NCBI GenBank assembly: GCA_963664035.2
Contig: OY760867.2
Span: 310,001 to 374,000 of the forward strand
Direction: 5' to 3'
DNA length: 64,000 bases
Source: G958296245 sp963664035
GTDB lineage: Bacteria > Chloroflexota > Dehalococcoidia > Lucifugimonadales > G958296245
This document shows positions 16,425 to 24,887 of this stretch, in pieces. Both the position numbers and the translations under genes were made by a program. Below the pieces are notes generated by a model. The model was not told the DNA's origin. It saw only the letters and a list, made by a program, of their open reading frames with translations, and searched no databases. The number at the start of each line of letters is the position of its first letter. Within the stretch, counting starts at the first letter, position 1.

Positions 16425-17306
16425 TCACCTGGGTTCTGAAACGCGCCGGTACTTCCGCACCAGCGGCTCGCCGCGCACCTGCGCCACGTAGATGCTGCCC
16501 TCCGAATCGACGCATATGCCGTGCGCCGCCGTGAGCGTCCCCCCGCCCGGCCCCTCGTCTCCCCTCCACCGGGCCAGCAATTCGTGGTCGAGCGTCCATA
16601 TGCTCACCGCCGAGCCATCTCCCTGCTCCGCCACGTACACCACCTCGTCCCGGACGTACACCTCGCACGGCTCCTCGAAGCCGGTCCACTCCTCCAGGAA
16701 GCGCCCGACCTCGTCGAATAGCTGCACGCGGCCGTTGAACCGGTCGCAGACGTACACGCGCCCCCGGCCGTCCACCTCCGTATTGTGCAGCAGCACGAAC
16801 TCGCCGGGGCCCGACCCCGGCCCGCCCCACGACAGCGTGAGGCTGCCGTCCGGGCCGAACCTGTGCATCCGATGCCCCCCGTACCCGTCGGAGACGAATA
16901 TGTCCCCGTTCGGCCCCATCGCGACCCCGGACGGCATGTTGAACGGCTCCCCTATCGCCGTCGGCGAGGGCAGCAGCCTGTTGCCCAGCGTGCGGAGCGC
17001 GTCGCCGCCTGGGCTGTGCTCGGTGACGATGTGGTAATCCCTGTCGACCGTCCACACGTGGTCGTCCTCGTCGATGTAGATCCCGTGCGGGTTGGCCGAG
17101 AACGTCCCCTCACCCCACGACGAGACCAGCAGCCCGTCGGCGCTCCAGATCGTCAGCGGGTGCTTGCCCAGGCTGAGCGCGTGCACCTCGTCCAGGGAGT
17201 TCACCGCCACGCCCACCACCGACTCGAAGCTCCAGTACTTCGGCATCGCCCTGGGCCACGGCTCCACCACCTCGTACCTGAACGCCCCGGAGCCTACGAT
17301 GGTCAT
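16425..17306 (-). CDS. NHL-repeat / six-bladed beta-propeller protein
   Basis: The 293-residue protein is built from blades of the type GVAMGPNGDIFVSDGYGGHR and VDGRGRVYVCDRFNGRVQLF, as in NHL proteins and peptidyl-alpha-hydroxyglycine lyase relatives. No signal peptide is visible. A catabolic lyase or lactonase-like role is possible, since such propellers often sit beside sugar-acid genes, but no active-site assignment can be made. ATG 17306 follows a GGAGGTAG site. The frameshifted hydrolase follows 9 bases downstream and is probably cotranscribed. Confidence 0.8.
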   Translation of the reverse strand: MTIVGSGAFRYEVVEPWPRAMPKYWSFESVVGVAVNSLDEVHALSLGKHPLTIWSADGLLVSSWGEGTFSANPHGIYIDEDDHVWTVDRDYHIVTEHSPGGDALRTLGNRLLPSPTAIGEPFNMPSGVAMGPNGDIFVSDGYGGHRMHRFGPDGSLTLSWGGPGSGPGEFVLLHNTEVDGRGRVYVCDRFNGRVQLFDEVGRFLEEWTGFEEPCEVYVRDEVVYVAEQGDGSAVSIWTLDHELLARWRGDEGPGGGTLTAAHGICVDSEGSIYVAQVRGEPLVRKYRRVSEPR

Positions 17307-17418
17307 CTCGCTCTACCTCCTAGAGACGGCGATCCAAATCGTAACGCGGGGCCCAAACCCGCTCAGCTTCGGCCAACCGTTGTTGATGCAGTGATGATTA
17401 TTTGTTATGCTATGCATC

Positions 17419-17676
17419 ATGAGGACTACAATCTCCCTTGATGATCAGCTTGCGAAACAGGTGCGGCGGGAAGCGGCCGACCGGGGTGTCAGCGTGAGCG
17501 CCTTCATCGCCACGACGTTGAGCGATGTGCTGAAGCGTCGCGAGCCATCGGAGCCGCCGCCGTTCCGGCTGGTAACCGTGCGCGGCGCTCGTCCCCGCCC
17601 GGGCATCGACCTCGACCGGCCGAGAGCCCTTGACGCGAGGGAGGACGAGACCAGGTTTCGGCCCACAGGCCACTGA
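17419..17676 (+). CDS. Ribbon-helix-helix antitoxin of a VapBC-type pair
   Basis: Starting at ATG 17419 the product reads MRTTISLDDQLAKQVRREAA, a typical ribbon-helix-helix strand and first helix, followed by RGVSVSAFIATTLSDVL, the second helix. The C-terminal half is Pro/Arg-rich and should wrap the toxin. An ATG four codons earlier (17407) is possible. The PIN toxin begins 6 bases downstream. About 85 residues is normal for this class. Confidence 0.82.
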   Translation: MRTTISLDDQLAKQVRREAADRGVSVSAFIATTLSDVLKRREPSEPPPFRLVTVRGARPRPGIDLDRPRALDAREDETRFRPTGH

Positions 17677-17682
17677 TTCGAC

Positions 17683-18126
17683 ATGCTGCTTCCCGATGTC
17701 AATGTCCTGATATACGCGCACGTTGAGGACTCTATCCATGATCACGCTGAGTACGCGGGATGGCTAACACGCTTGGCGACGGGGCCGGAGCCCTTCGCGC
17801 TCTCCGTTCTAGTCCTGGCGGCCTTCATCCGTGTTGCGACCAACCCCCGAATCTTCGACACGCCGTCCACCCTCCACCAGTCGTTCGCGTTCGTTTCCTC
17901 GCTTGTGGAACGGCCTACGGCTCGTATCGTCGGTCCGGGCCCCGAGCACCTGGCCATACTCGAGCGGTTGTGCCGGGAGTCCGGCGCCACGGGGAAGCTG
18001 GTCGCCGACGCCCAGCACGCGGCGGTCGCCATTGAGCATGGTTGCACCATGGTCTCTACCGATGCCGACTTCGGCCGATTCCCAAGTCTTCGGTGGCAGC
18101 ATCCACTGCGTCCTGCCGTGATATAA
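17683..18126 (+). CDS. vapC: VapC-type PIN-domain toxin
   Basis: The 147-residue protein begins MLLPDVNVLIYAHVEDS with the first PIN acidic residue in PDVNVLIY. It continues with ATNPRIF, KLVADAQHAAVAIEHG and TMVSTDADFGRFP, giving the remaining Asp residues and the typical DxDF ending. This is the subgroup of VapC with the TNPRIF motif seen in mycobacterial and Chloroflexi toxins. It is paired with the ribbon-helix-helix gene immediately upstream. Confidence 0.88.
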   Translation: MLLPDVNVLIYAHVEDSIHDHAEYAGWLTRLATGPEPFALSVLVLAAFIRVATNPRIFDTPSTLHQSFAFVSSLVERPTARIVGPGPEHLAILERLCRESGATGKLVADAQHAAVAIEHGCTMVSTDADFGRFPSLRWQHPLRPAVI

Positions 18127-18168
18127 CACGCCCGTAGGCTGCGACCTTAACTCGAGCAGCTTAGGAGA

Positions 18169-19038
18169 CTATGATGCCCCCTTGACCCTCTCCCACACGT
18201 GCCGCACCTCCTCCAATCTGGCTTCCCCTGCCGGCAGGCTGGGGGGCCGCACCGCGGCGCACTCGATGATGCCCTCCCACTTCAGGATGTTCTTGCATAC
18301 CGACCAACCCATCATGCCCGGGCCGCCCGGCAGGTAGTTCATGATCGGCAGCAGGGCGCCGTAGAACAGCGCCCGCGCCTCGTCCCACCGTCCGGCGGCG
18401 GCCAGCCTGTGCAGCTCCACCTCCTGGCGGGGCAGCAGCATCGCTATCCCCGAGGTAACGCCGTCGGCGCCCATCCGGTAGCCGACCAGGCTCATGACGT
18501 CGTGCCCGCAGAGCACCGGCGCGTCCAGCAGCCTCTTGGCCTCCGCCACCTTCTCCTGGGCGCCGCTGATCTTCATGCCCACGACGTTCCCTGTCTCCTC
18601 CGCCAGGGGAAGGATGTCCTCCCGCACCGACAGCTCCCTCTGCACGCCCAGGTCGTACACCACGACCGGAATGATCTCGGCAAGCCACCTGTAGTACTCC
18701 ATCACGTCGCCGTCCGACGGCCCCTGCGACATGACGAAGTCCGCGCCCGCGTCCTTTGCGAGCCGCCCGATGGCAAGCCCATCGTCGTATCCCAGCTCTA
18801 TGGAGCCGAACCCCACCGGAACGCGCCCGGCGACCTGGTCCATCACCACCTCCATGACCCTCGCGCGCTCCTCCATGGCCAGGTACATCACCTCCCCAAC
18901 CCTTCCCATCGCGATCACGCTCGCCACGCCCCCATCGATCACGTGGTCGACGAGGCGGCGCATGCTACCCTCGTCGAAGTCCCCGGCCTCCGTGAACGGC
19001 GTCACGGGCAGGCAGTTCGCACCCTCCAACATCCTCAT
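18169..19038 (-). CDS. Dihydrodipicolinate synthase family protein, second paralogue
   Basis: I start at ATG 19038, which has GAGGA just upstream; the frame open to 19290 covers the promoter region. The 289-residue product has the DapA fold motifs: NCLPVTPFTEAGDFDEGSM, AMGRVGEV in place of GGTGE, IPVVVYDLG with the catalytic Tyr, and NVVGMKISGA with the Schiff-base Lys. The altered GRVGE loop suggests a different substrate from the paralogue at 13259. It is divergent from the moxR operon. Confidence 0.87.
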   Translation of the reverse strand: MRMLEGANCLPVTPFTEAGDFDEGSMRRLVDHVIDGGVASVIAMGRVGEVMYLAMEERARVMEVVMDQVAGRVPVGFGSIELGYDDGLAIGRLAKDAGADFVMSQGPSDGDVMEYYRWLAEIIPVVVYDLGVQRELSVREDILPLAEETGNVVGMKISGAQEKVAEAKRLLDAPVLCGHDVMSLVGYRMGADGVTSGIAMLLPRQEVELHRLAAAGRWDEARALFYGALLPIMNYLPGGPGMMGWSVCKNILKWEGIIECAAVRPPSLPAGEARLEEVRHVWERVKGAS

Positions 19039-19316
19039 CTCGATATCCTCGTCGACGTGTAGTATGCGCGGGACAGCCGCTCGTCCGCCAGCCGGACGAT
19101 TACCCGGTACCCACAGCCCGGTCCAGCCCATAGTATAGCTGCCCAGCGCAGAGCGATCCCGCGGCCTCCATCCCGTCGAATCCAAATGCCCGCCGGCTTT
19201 CGTATTCCCGTGAAGTAACGTAGAATCCCCAACACGGCATTTCGCCATGCCCGGCCCCCGCCGGGCCGCACTTGACATACGAGGGCGCAAGCTCGCAGCT
19301 TGCGGGGAGGACCAGC

Positions 19317-20309
19317 TTGAATGAAGTCGTAATCCCAGAAGGCGACCTCGGGCGCGCCAACGCGGAAGCCCACAAGATCGGCGGCAACGTCAGGAAGGTG
19401 ATCATCGGCAAGGACGACGCGGTGGACCTCGCCGTCATCGGCCTGCTATGCCAGGGCCACGTGCTCATAGAGGACGTGCCCGGAGTGGGAAAGACCATGC
19501 TCGCCAGGAGCCTCGCCCGCTCGGCAAGCTGCACCTTCAAGAGGATCCAGTTCACGCCCGACCTGCTGCCCACCGACATAACCGGCGTATCCGTATTCAA
19601 CCAGAAGACGGGCGAGTTCGAGTTCAAGCAGGGCCCCATCATCTCCCAGCTCGTGCTGGCCGACGAGATCAACAGGGCCACCCCCAAGACGCAGTCCGCG
19701 CTCCTAGAGTCGATGGAGGAGCGCCAGGTGACGGTGGAGGGGGTCACCCACCAGGTGCCGCGGCCGTTCATGGTCATGGCGACCCAGAACCCGATAGAGT
19801 ACGAGGGCACCTTCCCGCTCCCGGAGGCGCAGCTGGACCGGTTCCTGCTCATGATCTCCCTAGGCTACCCCTCGGTCGAGGAGGAGTTGGCGATCGTCGA
19901 GAACCAGCGCACGGCCCACCCCATAGAGGCGCTGGAGCCGGTGGTGACGGCGGAGGGCATCGTAGCCATCCAGGAGGCGACCAGGCAGGTATACGTGGAC
20001 GACCTCGTCAAGCGGTACGTCGTAGCCATCATCGAGGCGACCAGGTCCCACGAGGACATCTCCCTGGGCGCGTCGCCAAGGGGATCGCTGGCGCTGTACC
20101 GGGGGTCCCAGGCGATGGCCCTGCTGCGCGGCAGGGACTTCGTGCTCCCGGACGACGTGAAGGCGCTGGCCGTGCCGATGCTCAGCCACAGGATCATCGT
20201 CGCAGCCGCCGCCAGGATGCGAGGCGTGCGCAGCCAGGACATCATCGGCAGTTTGCTGGAGGAAGTGCCTGTGCCCGGCGCCGAAGCCAGGGCCCGAACG
20301 GGAGGATAG
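19317..20309 (+). CDS. MoxR-family AAA+ ATPase
   Basis: TTG 19317 follows GGGGAGG and gives MNEVVIPEGDLGRANAEAHK. The 330-residue protein has Walker A DVPGVGKT (residues ~53-60), Walker B LVLADEINRATPKTQSALLE, sensor MVMATQNPIEYEGTFPLPEA and the C-terminal lid. MoxR ATPases act as chaperones that mature or activate partner complexes, usually encoded with DUF58 and transglutaminase-like genes, exactly as here. It is first in a three-gene operon with overlapping junctions. Confidence 0.92.
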   Translation: MNEVVIPEGDLGRANAEAHKIGGNVRKVIIGKDDAVDLAVIGLLCQGHVLIEDVPGVGKTMLARSLARSASCTFKRIQFTPDLLPTDITGVSVFNQKTGEFEFKQGPIISQLVLADEINRATPKTQSALLESMEERQVTVEGVTHQVPRPFMVMATQNPIEYEGTFPLPEAQLDRFLLMISLGYPSVEEELAIVENQRTAHPIEALEPVVTAEGIVAIQEATRQVYVDDLVKRYVVAIIEATRSHEDISLGASPRGSLALYRGSQAMALLRGRDFVLPDDVKALAVPMLSHRIIVAAAARMRGVRSQDIIGSLLEEVPVPGAEARARTGG

Positions 20310-20311
20310 CG

Positions 20312-21580
20312 ATCTTCAAGGGCAGCCCGAAGCCGCTCAAACGCCTCTACTTGCTCCTCTTCCTGATGGGCATGACGGCCTTTGCCGCCCTCGCGACCGG
20401 CTTTTCCCTCTACCACCGGCTCTTCTACCTGCTCGGCATCCTGGTCATCCTCAGCTTCATATGGAACTGGATCAGCCTGCGCTGGCTCACGGTAACGGTG
20501 GAACGAGGGGCTAAGCGGGCGCGCGTGGGCGACAGGATCCGAGACCGCATCACCGTGACCAACCAGAGCGTGCTGCCGAAGCCCGTCATAGAGGTCGAGG
20601 ACGTGACCGACCTGCCGGGATATTCCAACGCCGCGGCAATGGGCTTCTTCACCAGGGGGGCCAACTCGTGGACCAGCGACGGGCCCGCCCGCAAGCGCGG
20701 CGTCTACGGCTTCGGGCCGGTGCGGGTCTCCCATACCGACGCATTCGGCCTCTTCCAACGCGAGATGTCGTTCGGGACCAAGCAGGACTTCGTGGTCTAT
20801 CCCAGGCTGTTCGACGTGCCGGGCTTCTCGTTCCCGGCCGCCCACCTTTCCGGCGAGGGGGCCAGTCGCAAGCGGACCCATGACCTGACGCCCCACGCCG
20901 CGAGCGTCCGGGAGTACGCCTTCGGCGACAGCATCAGCCGCGTCCACTGGAACAGCACCGCGAAGATGGGCAGGCTGATGTCCAAGGACTTCGACCTCGG
21001 CCACTCGTCCGACGTCTGGGTGATCATAGACCTCTCCCGCGACACGCAGGCGGGGGAGCTGGACGAGAGCACGGACGAGTACGCAGTCTCCATCGGAGCG
21101 TCCCTGGCCAAGAAGCACCTGGACGCCCAGCTACCGGTCGGCCTCGTCGCCTACGGCGACCGGCGATACTTCCTCTCCGCCGACACCGGGACCGGGCAGC
21201 AGGAGCGGATCATGGAGTTCCTGGCAATGAGCAAGGCCGAGGGCTCCGTGCCGCTCGACCAGGCCCTGGCAAGGGAGGAGGAGCTGTGGGGGTACAATAG
21301 CTCGCTCATAATCGTCACCGCGTCGCACCTGGCCGAGTGGGTGACCGCCCTCAGGGAGCTGACCCGCCGCAGGTCGAGAGCGGCGGTCGCCCTGCTGGAC
21401 GCGCGGTCGTTCGGCGGCGCATACGACACCATCGAGGTGGTGCCCGACCTATACGCCGCCGGCATACCGCCGTACGTGGTGAGACAGGGCGACGACGTAC
21501 CGCTGGCGCTGAGCCGGGTCTACACGACGCCCAGCCTACAGGTGTCCGAGGAACTGATGGCGGCGGGGGCGATGGCATGA
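20312..21580 (+). CDS. DUF58 domain protein of the MoxR operon
   Basis: The product has two N-terminal TM helices (LYLLLFLMGMTAFAALA and YLLGILVILSFIWNWI). It then shows the DUF58 signature EYAFGDSISRVHWNSTAKMG and RLMSKDFDLGHSSDVWVIID, with a VWA-like C-terminal fold. No canonical start matches: the first in-frame TTG (20351) falls inside the first helix. A GGGAGG site at 20300-20305 sits 6 bases before ATC 20312, so a rare ATC start (or ATA 20306) is my best reading. The long frame from 19448 is a shadow of moxR. It overlaps the next gene by ATGA. Confidence 0.82.
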   Translation: MFKGSPKPLKRLYLLLFLMGMTAFAALATGFSLYHRLFYLLGILVILSFIWNWISLRWLTVTVERGAKRARVGDRIRDRITVTNQSVLPKPVIEVEDVTDLPGYSNAAAMGFFTRGANSWTSDGPARKRGVYGFGPVRVSHTDAFGLFQREMSFGTKQDFVVYPRLFDVPGFSFPAAHLSGEGASRKRTHDLTPHAASVREYAFGDSISRVHWNSTAKMGRLMSKDFDLGHSSDVWVIIDLSRDTQAGELDESTDEYAVSIGASLAKKHLDAQLPVGLVAYGDRRYFLSADTGTGQQERIMEFLAMSKAEGSVPLDQALAREEELWGYNSSLIIVTASHLAEWVTALRELTRRRSRAAVALLDARSFGGAYDTIEVVPDLYAAGIPPYVVRQGDDVPLALSRVYTTPSLQVSEELMAAGAMA

Positions 21581-24090
21581 GCACAGACACCGCGGCCGTC
21601 CCCGCTCAGGCCGCCGGGCAGTCGGACCTGCCGAGGCAGTTGTCCGCGCTGTTCAAGCGCTATACCCCAAGCCAGGGCTGGCTTACCCTCGCGCTGCTGC
21701 TCCTTTCGGTGGGCGTAGTGGCCGAGTCGGTCGCCTCCGTGGAATGGGTATCCACCCCGGGCCTGGCGGGCGTGCTGCTGCTGTCGGTCCTGGCGGCGCT
21801 CGCGCTGGCCAAGACGCCGCTGCCCGCGCTGCTGCTGCATCCCGTGGCGCTGCTGCTGGGAGCGGTCGTCGTCGTGTTCCAGACGACGACCATCGCGGAG
21901 GACCCGAACCTGGTCGGGGCGGTGCGCGAGATATGGGACCGCCTCGCCGCATGGTACAGGGAGGCGGAGGAGGGCGGCGTAAGCGCGGACCTGATGCCCA
22001 TCTCCATGATAATACTCGCGCTGACGTGGCTGCTCGGCTACCTGAGCTCCTGGTTCGTCTTCAGGAGCAACACGGCCTGGGTAGCCGTCGTGCTCGGCGG
22101 GCTGACGATGGTATCGAACCTGAGCTTCCTGCCGGACGAGTACGGCTGGAAGTTCTTCGTCTACCTGTTCTTCGCGATGCTCCTGGTGGTCAGGGTCAAC
22201 GTCGTCCACAGGCAGGACGTCTGGCGCCGGATGGGTACGGCGTTCAGCCCCAGGGGCGGATGGCAGACCCTCCACGCCGCCGCGTGGGTGAGCATCGGCG
22301 TCGTGCTGCTCGCGGCGTTCCTGCCCCTGAAGGTGCTCGTCTCCTACGAGCTGGCGGCCGTGTGGGGCGCTGCGCGCCAGCCCGTCGTGGTCCTGGAAGA
22401 CGTCTTCGTAAGGCTGACCTCGGGGATACCGTGCCGCAAGAACTTCGGCTGCGAGTTCGGCGACAACCTGCCGTTCACCGGCAAGGTCTCCCTCGGCGAG
22501 AACGTCCTGTTCGAGGCGAGCACGGAATACCCCTCCTACTGGCTCTCCCACACGTACAGCGAATACACGTCGAGCGGCTGGGTGTCCGGCGACACGGAGG
22601 CGCTCGAGTTCGGCCCCGACACCGTGCCCCCGCCGCAGGCCGACCTCCAGAAGCGGGTGGCCGTACAACAGACGATACGCACCAGGATCGATACCTCCGA
22701 GTTCCTCGCCGGCGGCGCCGTCGACACCATGTCCCACCAGGCCACGGCCCAGGCGTTGTTGCCTAAGCGCTTCGTAATCGACGTGCAGGACTCCACCGAC
22801 GACGCCCTGCTGCCCGGCGACATCCGCGCCCTCGCCGACGACCTCAGGCAAAGCCTCGTCCCGCCGCCCGACGTCTACCTGGAGGCGTTCATATCGCGCC
22901 GGCTGCCCGAAGACCTCGCCCTCATCGACGTCACGCCGAACGACGTCACCTCGACCAGGTTCGTCCAGACCGTGACGGTGGAGCGGAAGCCGCCTCCCGC
23001 CCCCGACATCGTCTCGTGGCGGCTGACCGACGGACTCCGGGAGAACCAGGGCTACTCGATGCTCTCCTTCGTCTCGGTGGCCGACGACGCCGACCTCTCC
23101 TCCGCCGGCGCGGACTACGGCGCATTCGTAAGGGACCACTATCTCCAGCTTCCCCCCGGCATGCCCGAGCGCGTGGGGGACCTCGCCAGGGACCTGACCA
23201 GGAACGTGAACACCCCCTTCGCCAAGGCCCTCGCCATCCAGGCATACCTCAGGGGCCCCAGCCTGGAGTACTCCCACGACATCGACGCGCCGCCAAGGGG
23301 CAGCGACGGCGTCGACTACTTCCTCTTCGAGTCCAGGGCCGGCTATAGCGCCTACTTCGCCTCCGCGATGGCCGTGATGCTGCGCACGGTCGGGGTCCCG
23401 GCCAGGCTGGCGGTCGGCTACGCCCCGGGCGAGTACGACCCCGAGCTCGGGCGGAGGCTGGTCAGGGACTCCGACAGCCACGGCTGGGTGCAGGTCTACT
23501 TCCCGCGCTACGGGTGGATCGACTTCGAACCGACCTCTACCCTCCCCGTGCCCTCCCGCCTGCTGAACCCGGGCGCGAATCCGGAGACCGCGACGCCCGA
23601 GCTGATCGACGACCCGGAAGCCGATCTAGAGGAGTCCGAGCTCGACCCCCTGGAGCTGACCACCGGCCTGGAGGCGACCGACGTCCCTCTGGAGCTGGGC
23701 CCCCTCGGCGAGACCCGCAGGCTGCTCGGCCCGGTCCTGGTCGGCGCGGGGATACTCGCCCTGTTCGGCGCGCTGCTCGCCGTGGCCTGGAGCGGCGCCC
23801 TCGCCGGAGCCGCCTCCGTGGAGAAGCTCTACTCGAGGCTGAGCCGCATGGGCCGCCTCGCGGGCGTGAAGCTCATGCCCAGCCAGACCCCCATAGAGTA
23901 CGCCGGCGCCATAGAGAACGTCCTCCCAGAGGCCGGCCCGGACTCCCGTAGGATAGCATGGACGTTCTCATCCCATAGATACGGCCGCAAGGACCCCACC
24001 GACGAGGACCGTGAAGACGCCAACGACGCCTGGAAGCGCATCAGGGGCGGTATCCTCTCTCGCGCATTCGCCCGGCTCCTCGGACGCTGA
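21577..24090 (+). CDS. Transglutaminase-like membrane protein with DUF4129 tail; catalytic Cys replaced by Ser
   Basis: ATG 21577 overlaps the DUF58 stop (ATGA). The 837-residue protein has about six N-terminal TM helices, a large extracytoplasmic part, a transglutaminase core, one further TM helix (LVGAGILALFGALLAVA) and a DUF4129 tail. The core reads ESRAGYSAYFASAMAVMLRT, where the family norm is GYCxxFASA; Ser591 sits in the place of the nucleophile Cys. His635 (DSHGW) and Asp649 (GWIDFEP) are kept. It may therefore be a pseudo-enzyme or a serine-based variant. It works with MoxR and DUF58, probably in envelope protein maturation. Confidence 0.88.
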   Translation: MSTDTAAVPAQAAGQSDLPRQLSALFKRYTPSQGWLTLALLLLSVGVVAESVASVEWVSTPGLAGVLLLSVLAALALAKTPLPALLLHPVALLLGAVVVVFQTTTIAEDPNLVGAVREIWDRLAAWYREAEEGGVSADLMPISMIILALTWLLGYLSSWFVFRSNTAWVAVVLGGLTMVSNLSFLPDEYGWKFFVYLFFAMLLVVRVNVVHRQDVWRRMGTAFSPRGGWQTLHAAAWVSIGVVLLAAFLPLKVLVSYELAAVWGAARQPVVVLEDVFVRLTSGIPCRKNFGCEFGDNLPFTGKVSLGENVLFEASTEYPSYWLSHTYSEYTSSGWVSGDTEALEFGPDTVPPPQADLQKRVAVQQTIRTRIDTSEFLAGGAVDTMSHQATAQALLPKRFVIDVQDSTDDALLPGDIRALADDLRQSLVPPPDVYLEAFISRRLPEDLALIDVTPNDVTSTRFVQTVTVERKPPPAPDIVSWRLTDGLRENQGYSMLSFVSVADDADLSSAGADYGAFVRDHYLQLPPGMPERVGDLARDLTRNVNTPFAKALAIQAYLRGPSLEYSHDIDAPPRGSDGVDYFLFESRAGYSAYFASAMAVMLRTVGVPARLAVGYAPGEYDPELGRRLVRDSDSHGWVQVYFPRYGWIDFEPTSTLPVPSRLLNPGANPETATPELIDDPEADLEESELDPLELTTGLEATDVPLELGPLGETRRLLGPVLVGAGILALFGALLAVAWSGALAGAASVEKLYSRLSRMGRLAGVKLMPSQTPIEYAGAIENVLPEAGPDSRRIAWTFSSHRYGRKDPTDEDREDANDAWKRIRGGILSRAFARLLGR

Positions 24091-24109
24091 CGGAGACCGG
24101 AGGCCCTGC

Positions 24110-24625
24110 GTGACCATCCGGTACGACGTGTTCGAGACCGCCCTGGGATGGATGGGGCTGTCGGCCTCGGATCGGGGGCTGTGCCGCTCCACGCTTCCCA
24201 GGCAGTCCCCCGACGAGTGCGTCATGGAGATGGCCGCCGAGAACGCCGAGCCTTCCGACGTGGGACTCCACGACCTGAAGCGGAAGCTCGTCGCCTACTT
24301 CGACGGCGAGGAGGCCGACTTCACCGACGTGGCGATAGACCTCGGGGGCGCGCCCCGCTTCCACGCGGCCGCCTGGAGGGCTTGCCGCACCATACCGGCG
24401 GGAGAGACGCGCTCCTACGGGTGGTTGGCGGCCCAGGCCGGAAGCCCCCGCGCCGTCCGCGCGGCCGGCCAGGCGATGGCAAGGAACAGGCTCCCCATAA
24501 TAGTCCCCTGCCACCGGGTAATCGCCGGCAACGGCGACCTCCGCGGCTTCGGCAGGGGCGCGGGGCAACTCGACCTGAAGCGGCGGCTGCTGGACCTGGA
24601 AAAGGGCCTGCTGCGCCCCGCGTGA
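24110..24625 (+). CDS. ogt: Methylated-DNA--protein-cysteine S-methyltransferase
   Basis: GTG 24110 has GGAGG six bases upstream and gives VTIRYDVFETALGWMGLSAS. The 171-residue protein has the Ada/Ogt C-terminal domain with the DNA-binding helix (YGWLAAQAGSPRAVRAAGQA), the acceptor site PIIVPCHRVI and the RGFGRG loop (family norm GGYxxG). It repairs O6-alkylguanine by suicide transfer to the Cys. It starts 19 bases after the transglutaminase gene and ends 1 base before the convergent DUF2007-like gene. Confidence 0.92.
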   Translation: MTIRYDVFETALGWMGLSASDRGLCRSTLPRQSPDECVMEMAAENAEPSDVGLHDLKRKLVAYFDGEEADFTDVAIDLGGAPRFHAAAWRACRTIPAGETRSYGWLAAQAGSPRAVRAAGQAMARNRLPIIVPCHRVIAGNGDLRGFGRGAGQLDLKRRLLDLEKGLLRPA

Positions 24626-24626
24626 C

Positions 24627-24857
24627 CTACGCCGATCCGCCAGTACCCGGCTCGGCCTCGCTCCCCAGCGCCTGCCGCGCCCGTTCGAGCTTGTCCGCGT
24701 CGACCATGACCCTGCACGGATACGCTGTTACTCCGAGGTAACTCGTCATGGCGTCGCCGGGGCGAATGAGGGCGGGTATGCCCTCCGCCGCGAGCATGTC
24801 CCGCCACATCTCGGCTATGGGCAGCGACGGGGCCGTGGCGAGCGGTACCCAGCTCAT
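24627..24857 (-). CDS. DUF2007-like small protein
   Basis: The 76-residue protein (MSWVPLATAPSLPIAEMWRD, then AAEGIPALIRPGDA and VMVDADKLERARQAL) follows the DUF2007 signal-transducing pattern of one alpha/beta unit with a short C-tail. Family members are small cytoplasmic proteins of unknown role. It lies 30 bases downstream of dnaE on the same strand and could be cotranscribed with it. Confidence 0.65.
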   Translation of the reverse strand: MSWVPLATAPSLPIAEMWRDMLAAEGIPALIRPGDAMTSYLGVTAYPCRVMVDADKLERARQALGSEAEPGTGGSA

Positions 24858-24887
24858 CGGTATGCCAGACGGGCCGGCCTGGACACG

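Noticed and set aside
19448..20311. Long open frame (part of a 710-codon frame) on the plus strand ahead of DUF58
   Set aside because: It is the out-of-phase shadow of moxR; its composition (His/Arg/Gly-rich) has no protein character.
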